From NCBI GenBank assembly GCA_964594665.1, contig CAZQNY010000071.1, forward strand, positions 1 through 15,891: a stretch of 15,891 bases of DNA, read 5' to 3'. Shown in pieces: positions 1 to 6,193 of this stretch (within the stretch, counting starts at the first letter, position 1; the number at the start of each line of letters is the position of its first letter). A program made the position numbers and the translations under genes. The notes below the pieces were generated by a model. That model saw nothing but the letters and a program-made list of their open reading frames with translations. It had not been told where the DNA came from and did no database searches. Origin of the DNA: BM520 sp964594665 (GTDB lineage: Bacteria; Bacteroidota; Bacteroidia; Bacteroidales; BM520).

Positions 1-1
1 T

Positions 2-502
2 GACAGCACGGATATTCCGGTACAAATCAACACATTACACGGAGCTTATGCCGATGCTGATGCAAAAATTCATCCGGTAAAGATTCACACCGGCCGTCAG
101 CCCTGGGATCCGGAGTTAAAGCATATTCTGCAGATGAAGCTTTGGGATAAAGAGACCGGCAAGGGAGCTTTATGGAAAGACTTCAACTACTACAAAGCCA
201 TTGAAGAGGGCATGAAATCGGTGGAGATTCCCTGGAGTGGAGAACACGACTTTATCGACACAGAGATGACGCTGATACTCAGCCATATGGTCGCGCCGGC
301 AGAGGATGCTGTAACCTGTAAAGAATGCCACACCCGCGAGGGCGGGCGACTGGAAGGTCTGGATGACTTTTATATGCCGGGCCGGAACTACAATGCTACT
401 GTGGAAAAAGGCGGTCTTATTCTGATCATTCTCAGTCTTTTGGGCGTAGCCACACATGGCGGTCTCAGAATTTTCTTCTCACGAAAAAATAATAACGCAT
501 AA
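2..502 (+). CDS. Octaheme tetrathionate reductase-family cytochrome c, C-terminal part
   Basis: The frame is open from the window edge to the stop at 500-502, so only the last 166 residues are present and the true start lies upstream. A single c-type heme site, CKECH, is encoded at 317-331; the other hemes would be upstream. The sequence around it (SHMVAPAEDAV before the heme, REGGRLEGLDDFYMPGRN after) matches my memory of the C-terminus of tetrathionate reductase-family octaheme cytochromes (Shewanella OTR type). A hydrophobic helix near the end (GGLILIILSLLGVATHGG) followed by basic residues indicates a C-terminal membrane anchor, so the heme domain would sit on the periplasmic side. The cytochrome b gene starts 11 bases downstream and is the obvious quinone-side partner. 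Family members can reduce tetrathionate, nitrite or hydroxylamine in vitro, so the substrate is not fixed by sequence. The rhodanese and YeeE neighbours favour a sulfur compound. Confidence 0.85.
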   Translation, partial: DSTDIPVQINTLHGAYADADAKIHPVKIHTGRQPWDPELKHILQMKLWDKETGKGALWKDFNYYKAIEEGMKSVEIPWSGEHDFIDTEMTLILSHMVAPAEDAVTCKECHTREGGRLEGLDDFYMPGRNYNATVEKGGLILIILSLLGVATHGGLRIFFSRKNNNA

Positions 503-513
503 ACCAAACGCAT

Positions 514-1194
514 ATGAAACCCAGTCACACAAAGAAAGTCTATATATATTATCGTTTTGAACGATTCTGGCACTGGTCGCAGGCAGCATTAATTTTCTTC
601 CTGGCGCTTACAGGCTTTGAGATTCACAGTTCATTCAATTTATTTGGTTTCGAAACAGCGGTTCGCTGGCATAATATAGCCGCATGGTCATTTATCGGGC
701 TTATTGGACTGGCGATATTCTGGCATTTTGTTACTGATCAGTGGCGGAACTATATTCCCACAGTAAAAAACCTGAAGGCACAGATAGAGTTTTATATTAC
801 CGGTATTTTTCGCAATGCCCCCCACCCTACCAAAAAGACGACCATCAGCAAATTAAATCCATTGCAAAGGATCGTATATCTGGGGTTAAAGATTCTGATC
901 ATTCCCGTAATGGTTGTTTCCGGGCTGGTATATATGTTTTATCGCTATCCGCAGGGTAACAGCATTGAGTCGATCAATATAGAAGGCCTTGAACGCGTAG
1001 GTATTGTACATACAGCAGGAGCGTTCATCCTGATCATGTTTGTTATTGTACACCTTTATCTTATCACTACGGGCACCACAGTAACCTCAAACCTGAAGGC
1101 GATGATCACGGGATGGGAAGATGTAGAGGACGATGAGGAAGAGAATGCTGATGAGACGCAAAAAGAGACACAAAATTTGGATAATCCACAATAG
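514..1194 (+). CDS. Cytochrome b561-type membrane subunit (quinone-linked di-heme b)
   Basis: A 226-residue integral membrane protein with four predicted helices at roughly 22-38, 53-73, 120-141 and 163-184. Histidines suited to bind two b hemes are H20 (FERFWHWSQ), H53 (RWHNIAAW), H71 (FWHFV), H166 and H180 (GIVHTAGAFILIMFVIVHLYL region). This pattern fits the thiosulfate reductase/Ni-Fe hydrogenase-type cytochrome b family, which moves electrons between the quinone pool and a periplasmic partner. That partner is most likely the membrane-anchored octaheme cytochrome encoded immediately upstream. The C-terminus (about 200-226) is a strongly acidic tail, EDVEDDEEENADE, probably cytoplasmic and unusual in length for the family. 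The gene ends 7 bases before the chosen start of the first YeeE half, so co-transcription is likely. Direction of electron flow cannot be read from sequence. Confidence 0.88.
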   Translation: MKPSHTKKVYIYYRFERFWHWSQAALIFFLALTGFEIHSSFNLFGFETAVRWHNIAAWSFIGLIGLAIFWHFVTDQWRNYIPTVKNLKAQIEFYITGIFRNAPHPTKKTTISKLNPLQRIVYLGLKILIIPVMVVSGLVYMFYRYPQGNSIESINIEGLERVGIVHTAGAFILIMFVIVHLYLITTGTTVTSNLKAMITGWEDVEDDEEENADETQKETQNLDNPQ

Positions 1195-1201
1195 TATGGT
1201 T

Positions 1202-1717
1202 ATGGAGAAGACAACAAAATACATGAATCCGTATCTGGCAGGATTACTCCTGGGGCTGGTATTACTTGCAGCCTTTTATTTATCAGGAAGAGGACTGGGA
1301 GCCAGTGGAGCAATGAAAAGCGTTGTAGTTGCTGCGGTCGACAATGTGGCGCCGGAGCATGCAGCGGAATCGGTTTTTTATAGTAAATATACCGGAGAAG
1401 AGAAGAACCCGATGGTATCGTGGCTGGTATTTCTGGCTGTAGGATTAATCATCGGTGCAAACTTCTCGGGTATTGTTTCTGATCGGATGAAGTTCACCAT
1501 TGAAAAGGGGCCTCGCATAAAAAATGGCACCCGATTAATGATGGCAGTGCTGGGCGGAATACTTTTCGGCATTGGCGCACAGTTTGGGCGCGGATGCACC
1601 AGTGGCGCAGCCTTAAGTGGCATGGCAGTATTATCCACAGCAGGGTATCTGTCGATGATATCCATTTTTGGCACCGGATATCTGGTGGCGTGGATCTTTA
1701 AAAAACTTTGGCTATAA
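1202..1717 (+). CDS. YeeE/YedE family protein, first half of a split transporter
   Basis: A 171-residue membrane protein with helices near 9-27, 70-90, 111-129 and 139-166. It carries the family signature FGRGCTSGAALSG, with C132. E. coli YeeE (TsuA) is a thiosulfate transporter made of two similar halves in one chain of about 350 residues that hands the substrate along conserved cysteines. Here the halves are separate genes, this one and the next. The start is uncertain: ATG at 1196, 1202 and 1223 are all in frame. I chose 1202; 1223 gives MNPYLAGLLLG, a common beginning of family members, and has GGAGAAG about 12 bases upstream. The frame also stays open back to 1133, but that would overlap the cytochrome b gene by 62 bases and add a basic leader, so I reject it. 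Probable role: import of thiosulfate or another sulfur species from the periplasm. Confidence 0.85.
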   Translation: MEKTTKYMNPYLAGLLLGLVLLAAFYLSGRGLGASGAMKSVVVAAVDNVAPEHAAESVFYSKYTGEEKNPMVSWLVFLAVGLIIGANFSGIVSDRMKFTIEKGPRIKNGTRLMMAVLGGILFGIGAQFGRGCTSGAALSGMAVLSTAGYLSMISIFGTGYLVAWIFKKLWL

Positions 1718-1735
1718 ATTTTAAAAACAAAAACT

Positions 1736-2947
1736 ATGGGACCATTAGTACCCTATGGCATCATAAGCAGCGAGTTCAACCTTATCATCGCAGTAATACT
1801 GGGTGTTTTGTTTGGCTTTATTCTTGAGCAGGCCGGATTTGGCAGTTCCCGCAAACTGGCAGGAGTATTTTATGGCTACGACTTTGTGGTTTTAAGAGTA
1901 TTCTTTACCGCAGCAGTAACAGCCATGTCCGGGCTTATTCTAATGAATTATTTCGGTATCATTGATATAAAAATGGTATATATCAACCCCACCTTTCTAT
2001 GGAGCACAATTGTTGGAGGCGTGATCATGGGAGTAGGATTTGTTGTGGGTGGATTTTGCCCCGGAACCAGCCTTGCAGGTGCTGCAACTGGAAAAATCGA
2101 CGCCATGTTCTTCATTGGAGGTATTTTAATCGGTGTATTAATCTTTGCTGAAGCATACCCTGCATTTCAGGGGCTTCATACCAGCAGTGCACTGGGGCCA
2201 ATAAAAATCTATGATACCCTGGGCATGTCGCAGGGGGTATTTGCATTTCTGCTGATAATCATGGCATTGGCAGCATTTATTATCACCCGTCGCATTGAAA
2301 ACAAAATTAACGGCGTGAACCTCTCTGAAGGAAGAAAATTCTCCAATGCCTTTGCAGCAGTAATCCTTGTCATTGTTGGCGTAATTGTGCTTTTCATCCC
2401 GGCGGAACGCAAAAACATGGGCAGTATATCATTTGCACAGGAGGTGGATCAGGTACTAAAAAATCAGGATCGCTTTATTCACACCGATGAGCTGGCATTT
2501 AAACTTATGCATAACGAATTCACGCCTGCGTTGGTAGATGTACGCGATGCAGAAGCGTTTGAATCATTCGCTATGCCCGGAGCCATTAATATTCCGTTGG
2601 AAGATATTCTCAACCCGCAATGGAGGAGTTTCTTCCGCAGCAAAGAAGAGGTTGTTATTTACTCCAATAGTGGCGTGATTACTGAGGACGCCTATATATT
2701 GCTTCATCAGGCCGGGATCGACAATGTCAGGATTCTTCAGGGTGGACTTAATGAATTCTTCACGCTGATATTTGATGAAAATCATGAACAGCTAAACCCA
2801 AGGGATCCGGTATATAAACACAAAGTTGATATGTATAACTTCAGAGCCAAAGCTGCCAAATATTTTCAGGGCGTCGACACTAAAGGAAAGGCTAAAATAG
2901 CAGCTCCTGTAGCCCCGAAAGTTATTGCAGTGGAAGGAGGATGCTAA
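1736..2947 (+). CDS. YeeE/YedE second half fused to a periplasmic rhodanese-like domain with a C-terminal GGC tail
   Basis: 403 residues. Residues 1-225 hold about six membrane helices (16-33, 55-74, 88-108, 122-142, 163-186, 205-222) with the YeeE signature GGFCPGTSLAGAATG, including C108. Basic residues after helix 5 (ITRRIENK) point inward, so helix 6 should place the rest in the periplasm. Residues about 245-345 form a rhodanese fold (ALVDVRDAEAFESFAMPGAINIP; QGGLNEFF). The active-site loop reads YSNSGVIT: the catalytic Cys is Ser310 (codon TCC), so it should not form a persulfide there. An Ala/Pro/Lys-rich linker (about 380-400) leads to the terminal VEGGC. The final Cys403 is the only cysteine in the rhodanese half. 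The fusion couples a transporter half directly to a sulfur-binding module. The gene follows the first half by 18 bases, and its stop overlaps an alternative start of the next gene. Confidence 0.88.
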   Translation: MGPLVPYGIISSEFNLIIAVILGVLFGFILEQAGFGSSRKLAGVFYGYDFVVLRVFFTAAVTAMSGLILMNYFGIIDIKMVYINPTFLWSTIVGGVIMGVGFVVGGFCPGTSLAGAATGKIDAMFFIGGILIGVLIFAEAYPAFQGLHTSSALGPIKIYDTLGMSQGVFAFLLIIMALAAFIITRRIENKINGVNLSEGRKFSNAFAAVILVIVGVIVLFIPAERKNMGSISFAQEVDQVLKNQDRFIHTDELAFKLMHNEFTPALVDVRDAEAFESFAMPGAINIPLEDILNPQWRSFFRSKEEVVIYSNSGVITEDAYILLHQAGIDNVRILQGGLNEFFTLIFDENHEQLNPRDPVYKHKVDMYNFRAKAAKYFQGVDTKGKAKIAAPVAPKVIAVEGGC

Positions 2948-2958
2948 AAGATAAAACC

Positions 2959-3549
2959 ATGAAAGCAAATAAAATAAGTATAGCTGCATTATCTGCACTG
3001 GTAGTAATTCTTCTGGGCTTTATTACTACATCAAATTCCACAGGAAATATTCCCCCGGGAGAGATCGATGGCAGAATGGAATTTTCAAAAAATCACTATT
3101 TCTCTTTGCAACAGCTCCATGAAGAGTTGGCTAAAAGTGAACCGTCGGTGATGTTCATCGACCTGCGCCATCAGGATCGGTATGACATCCATCATATCGA
3201 AGGATCGATAAATATGCCCGTGGATAAAATTCTGTGCCATAAATGTATACGCCAGATGAAACAGGCTGAAAAGCCCATTGTACTGGTAGCACAAACTGAA
3301 CGCGAAGCCGTGCAGGGATGGATTATCCTGAGAAATGCAGGCTTTAACGACCTTCTGATTCTTGCAGGAGGTTATGACTTTGCACGTGAAAATGTGATTA
3401 AAAACTACAGGCCAAAGTACAACCGGTATTTTGAAGAAAAAGCAAAATTTGATTATTCTAAATTTTTCTCAAACAAAGGTACTGCCGCACCACCGCCGCC
3501 AAAACCTATTATGAAACAGACGGCTACACCGGTTGCAGGAGGATGCTAA
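2959..3549 (+). CDS. Exported rhodanese-like protein without catalytic Cys, ending in GGC
   Basis: 196 residues from the ATG at 2959, which begins MKANKISIAALSALVVILLG, a signal peptide or N-terminal anchor, placing the protein in the periplasm. An in-frame ATG at 2941 lies inside the previous gene's GGC codons; it would add MLKDKT before the signal and is less likely. One rhodanese domain spans about 45-140 (VMFIDLRHQDRYDIHHIEGSIN; LILAGGYDFA). The active-site loop is VAQTEREA: Ala111 replaces the catalytic Cys and Glu replaces the loop Gly, so classical sulfurtransferase activity is unlikely. Instead there is a CxxC pair, C93-H-K-C96, in the segment after GSINMP, and a Pro/Ala-rich tail (about 165-191) ending VAGGC. 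The protein could be a redox-active or sulfur-carrying partner of the fused YeeE-rhodanese upstream. It is separated from the next gene by 146 bases that hold a dyad and a possible promoter. Confidence 0.85.
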   Translation: MKANKISIAALSALVVILLGFITTSNSTGNIPPGEIDGRMEFSKNHYFSLQQLHEELAKSEPSVMFIDLRHQDRYDIHHIEGSINMPVDKILCHKCIRQMKQAEKPIVLVAQTEREAVQGWIILRNAGFNDLLILAGGYDFARENVIKNYRPKYNRYFEEKAKFDYSKFFSNKGTAAPPPPKPIMKQTATPVAGGC

Positions 3550-3577
3550 ACAATTCTCCCTTTAAAACGTTAATAAC

Positions 3578-3626
3578 TAGCGGATAATAAAACATTTAAA
3601 TATATAACATGCTTTATTACCCGCTA
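3578..3626. repeat. Inverted repeat (14-bp arms, 21-bp spacer), possible operator or RNA hairpin
   Basis: The arms TAGCGGATAATAAA (3578-3591) and TTTATTACCCGCTA (3613-3626) are complementary except for one position (3584/3620). The AT-rich spacer is 3592-3612. The right arm abuts a TAATTTTG -7 element. Only four T residues follow and the loop is long, so it is a poor intrinsic terminator for the + strand. A regulator binding site or mRNA-processing hairpin between the rhodanese gene and the lipoprotein gene is more plausible. Nothing else is seen in the 146-base gap. Confidence 0.5.
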
Positions 3627-3634
3627 TAATTTTG
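3627..3634 (+). promoter_or_regulatory. Possible Bacteroidota -7 element (TAATTTTG) upstream of the lipoprotein gene
   Basis: The octamer matches TAnnTTTG exactly. No clear TTG sits about 20 bases upstream; that region is the AT-rich loop of the dyad. It would give a leader of about 55 bases to the ATG at 3696. If real, the lipoprotein and porin genes can be expressed apart from the upstream transporter genes. Confidence 0.35.
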
Positions 3635-3695
3635 AAATTACATATACATACATCTATATAGATTAATACTTAAATACAACATCAAAACAACGACT

Positions 3696-4769
3696 ATGAA
3701 AAAAATCAATTGGCTATTAGCGAGCTTGTTTTTAGCACTTGCACTTACGCTGGGAAGTTGCGGAGGAAACAGTAACAAAACCCCTGAAGAAGCAGTAACA
3801 AAAGTTGAACAGGCCACTGATCAGTTTGAAACCCTGATAACATACATCGAAAATTCGGGCGATCTGATCAACAACAAGATCGTACCGACTATGATCGAGC
3901 CCACAGAAGTACATGAAAACATGGCGTATTATCACATTATTGATATTCGCAAGGCATCAGACTTCAGCAAAGGACATATCGAAGGGGCGAAGAACATTCC
4001 CATGTCGAAACTGGTAGATCATTTTGAAAACACTATCGATGCGGCAAGTTTTCCAAAAATCGTTATTGTTTGTTATACCGGGCAATCAGCAGGATTTTCT
4101 ACTGCCATCCTACGTATGCTCGGATATGACAATGTATACGACATGAAATGGGGTATGAGCTCATGGGATGAGTCTTTTGCAGAAACAAAATGGCTTAAGA
4201 ACATTAGCAACAAATACGCAGATCAATTAGAGATGACACCAAACCCCAAAGCTTCAGTAAGCCCATATCCACAGGTTATGACGACCAAAACCGATGGTTA
4301 TGCTATTTTACGTGAGCGTGCCATAAAACTCCTCAACGACGGGTTTAAAAAATACACTGTTAAGGCAGAGGATCTATTTACAAATGGTGAAAATTACTAT
4401 ATCGTAAACTACTGGCCTCCTGCACTTTACGACAAAGGCCATATCCCCGGTGCCATTCAGTATCAGCCTAAGAAATCCTTAGCACGTGCAACATACCTAA
4501 GCACACTGCCAACCGACAAAACTGTTGTTCCATATTGTTTTACAGGACAGCACAGTTCGTTTGTAACAGCATACCTCAACCTCATTGGTTATGATGCCAA
4601 GTCGTTGTTATATGGCGCCAATGGTTTTATGAATGGTTTGATGAAAGAGCGCGATGCGAAGAAATATCATGCTTTTAGCAAGAAAAAGATTAAAGGTTAC
4701 GAATATGTTGTGGATGAAGAAGCCGTTGCCACACCTGCAGTAGCACAGGAAGAAGAAGGCGGATGTTAA
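3696..4769 (+). CDS. Lipoprotein with two catalytic-type rhodanese domains and a C-terminal GGC tail
   Basis: 357 residues. The start MKKINWLLASLFLALALTLG-S-C22 is a lipoprotein signal with lipobox LGSC; the mature protein begins at C22 followed by GG. Rhodanese domain 1 (about 65-165: YYHIIDIRKASDFSKGHIEGAKNIP in two overlapping parts) has the active loop C126-YTGQS. Domain 2 (about 220-325: DKGHIPGAIQYQP) has C281-FTGQH. Both keep the nucleophilic Cys, unlike the two rhodanese domains encoded upstream. The two are an internal duplication with matching ends (WGMSSWDES / YGANGFMNG). A Lys-rich then Ala/Glu-rich tail ends AQEEEGGC (C357). Role inferred: envelope sulfurtransferase that takes sulfane sulfur from thiosulfate or polysulfide and passes it to a tail cysteine or to the YeeE pair. 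The porin gene follows after 28 bases. Confidence 0.9.
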   Translation: MKKINWLLASLFLALALTLGSCGGNSNKTPEEAVTKVEQATDQFETLITYIENSGDLINNKIVPTMIEPTEVHENMAYYHIIDIRKASDFSKGHIEGAKNIPMSKLVDHFENTIDAASFPKIVIVCYTGQSAGFSTAILRMLGYDNVYDMKWGMSSWDESFAETKWLKNISNKYADQLEMTPNPKASVSPYPQVMTTKTDGYAILRERAIKLLNDGFKKYTVKAEDLFTNGENYYIVNYWPPALYDKGHIPGAIQYQPKKSLARATYLSTLPTDKTVVPYCFTGQHSSFVTAYLNLIGYDAKSLLYGANGFMNGLMKERDAKKYHAFSKKKIKGYEYVVDEEAVATPAVAQEEEGGC

Positions 4770-4797
4770 TTTCTCTTTAAAATCAAAAACACAGACT

Positions 4798-6108
4798 ATG
4801 AACAGAATTAAGCAAGTACTTATACTGGCAGTAATGCTCCTGGGTATCACACAGGTACAGGCACAGTTTACTGTAAGTGGCCAGTTCAGAACAAGGGCAG
4901 AATATCGTGACGGGTACAAAACACTGCCTACAGAAGCGAGCAATGACTTTTGGATGATTGGTCAGCGCAGCCGGATAACCTTTGATTATAAAGAATCGAA
5001 GTTTGAAATCAGAGCAACACTTCAGGATGCACGCATCTGGGGTGAGGATAAATGGAAATCAGATAATATGGGCATTGGCCTGTACGAGGGTTATGGTATT
5101 TATCATTTCAACAATGATCTGAGCATACAGGTTGGTCGCCAGGAAATCACATACGATGATGCCCGTTTATTTGCGAACGGAGACTGGCGTACCTATGGAG
5201 AGGTTCATGATGCTGCACGGCTAAAATACAAGAATGGTGGTTTTACTGCTATTGCCGGGTTATCGGTTAACAATAACACTTCTGCTGAGCTTGATGCTTT
5301 TGGTACCAGTTACGACCTCAGGGCATCGCAATACAAAAACATGACTCACCTCTGGCTGAACCAGAAGCTTCTGGACAATGCCTTGAACATATCATTTATA
5401 GCAGTATACGACGGGCATCAGAAAGCTGATGGCGTTGATACTGCCGGTAATGTTGTTGAATATCCTCAGGAAATTCTCTACAGAACTACCCTGGGGCCAT
5501 ATATCAAATACAATAAAGGCATGTTTGGTCTCGAAGGTGCTTTTTATTATCAGACAGGCACAAATAACAAGGAGAAGGCTATCAATGCCAATTTCTACAA
5601 TATCATGGCTTCTGTAAAACCCGCCAAAGGGATGACTATTTTTGCCGGATACGATCACTATTCAGGAACCAGTTTTGATCCTGAGAATCCTTCTTCAGAG
5701 GACAATACCTTTAACACACTTACCGGTCCGGGACATAAATATCTTGGATACATGGACTTCTTTGGATTACCATCGAAGCATGGCGCAGGCATCAACGATA
5801 TCATTGTGCGTGTTGAGTATGGTTTCAACAAGAAGAAGAATAAGATTCAGGCCACCTACCACAATTTCATGCTTGATCAGGGTTTTCTGGCATCAGGAAC
5901 AGCAGTGGATAAAGCATTGGGTTCGGAAGTGGATCTGGTATTTGTGCATAAATTCACAAAACAGGTTATTCTTAAAGCGGGATATAGCTTTATGATGCCT
6001 ACCGAGTCGATGGAAAAACTTAAAAAAGTCACACCCGGCACCAGCGAATTTGCGCAGTTTGGCTGGATACAGATGGAATTCAAGCCACAATTTTTTACAA
6101 CGAAATAG
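4798..6108 (+). CDS. Outer-membrane beta-barrel porin (alginate-export-like family)
   Basis: 436 residues with a clear signal peptide (MNRIKQVLILAVMLLGITQVQA, cleavage probably between A22 and Q23). The mature part starts FTVSGQFRTRAEYRDG and continues as alternating strands rich in aromatic and polar residues (GLYEGYGIYHF, LSIQVGRQEITYDDARLF, WIQMEFKPQFF), as expected of a 16-18-strand porin. The segments RSRITFDYKESKFEIRAT and VGRQEITYDDARLF resemble the alginate-export/OprD-like group as I remember it, but the substrate cannot be read from this. Being last in the operon behind the rhodanese lipoprotein, it most likely admits the sulfur substrate to the periplasm. It lacks the GGC tail of its neighbours. 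A strong terminator follows 22 bases after the stop. Confidence 0.82.
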   Translation: MNRIKQVLILAVMLLGITQVQAQFTVSGQFRTRAEYRDGYKTLPTEASNDFWMIGQRSRITFDYKESKFEIRATLQDARIWGEDKWKSDNMGIGLYEGYGIYHFNNDLSIQVGRQEITYDDARLFANGDWRTYGEVHDAARLKYKNGGFTAIAGLSVNNNTSAELDAFGTSYDLRASQYKNMTHLWLNQKLLDNALNISFIAVYDGHQKADGVDTAGNVVEYPQEILYRTTLGPYIKYNKGMFGLEGAFYYQTGTNNKEKAINANFYNIMASVKPAKGMTIFAGYDHYSGTSFDPENPSSEDNTFNTLTGPGHKYLGYMDFFGLPSKHGAGINDIIVRVEYGFNKKKNKIQATYHNFMLDQGFLASGTAVDKALGSEVDLVFVHKFTKQVILKAGYSFMMPTESMEKLKKVTPGTSEFAQFGWIQMEFKPQFFTTK

Positions 6109-6130
6109 GACGACTTAAATTCCAATAAAC

Positions 6131-6159
6131 ATCCCGGTCATTTCTGGCCGGGATTTTTT
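6131..6159 (+). terminator. Rho-independent terminator of the sulfur operon
   Basis: ATCCCGGTCA pairs with TGGCCGGGAT (10 bp, one G-U) around a TTTC loop and runs into six T residues (6154-6159). It lies 22 bases after the porin stop. Confidence 0.9.
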
Positions 6160-6188
6160 GTTTCCCAAAATTGGGTATATTATCTTTG
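6155..6188 (+). promoter_or_regulatory. Bacteroidota-type promoter (TTTTTG-N20-TATCTTTG) overlapping the terminator
   Basis: A -33 element TTTTTG (6155-6160) and a -7 element TATCTTTG (6181-6188) are separated by 20 bases, matching the Bacteroidota consensus well. The -33 box shares its T residues with the terminator's T-tract. Transcription would begin within a few bases of the ATG at 6194, giving a very short or absent leader. Confidence 0.6.
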
Positions 6189-6193
6189 TTAAG

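Noticed and set aside
1133..1201. Upstream extension of the first YeeE half to an ATG at 1133
   Set aside because: It would overlap the cytochrome b gene by 62 bases and add a basic, Arg/Lys-rich leader (MRKRMLMRRKKRHK) that is just the acidic tail read in another frame.
2663..2665. Ser310 as a sequencing error of the catalytic Cys (TCC for TGC)
   Set aside because: A one-base error is possible, but the next protein also lacks the Cys by a different change (GCA, plus loss of the loop Gly), so a real loss is more likely.
3578..3634. The dyad as a Rho-independent terminator
   Set aside because: The 21-base loop, an A-C mismatch in the + strand RNA and only four T residues after AA make it a weak terminator.
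6158..6193. TTG start at 6158 for the MEMO-AMMECR1 gene
   Set aside because: It lies in the terminator T-tract and upstream of the -7 box; ATG 6194 directly begins a proper signal peptide.
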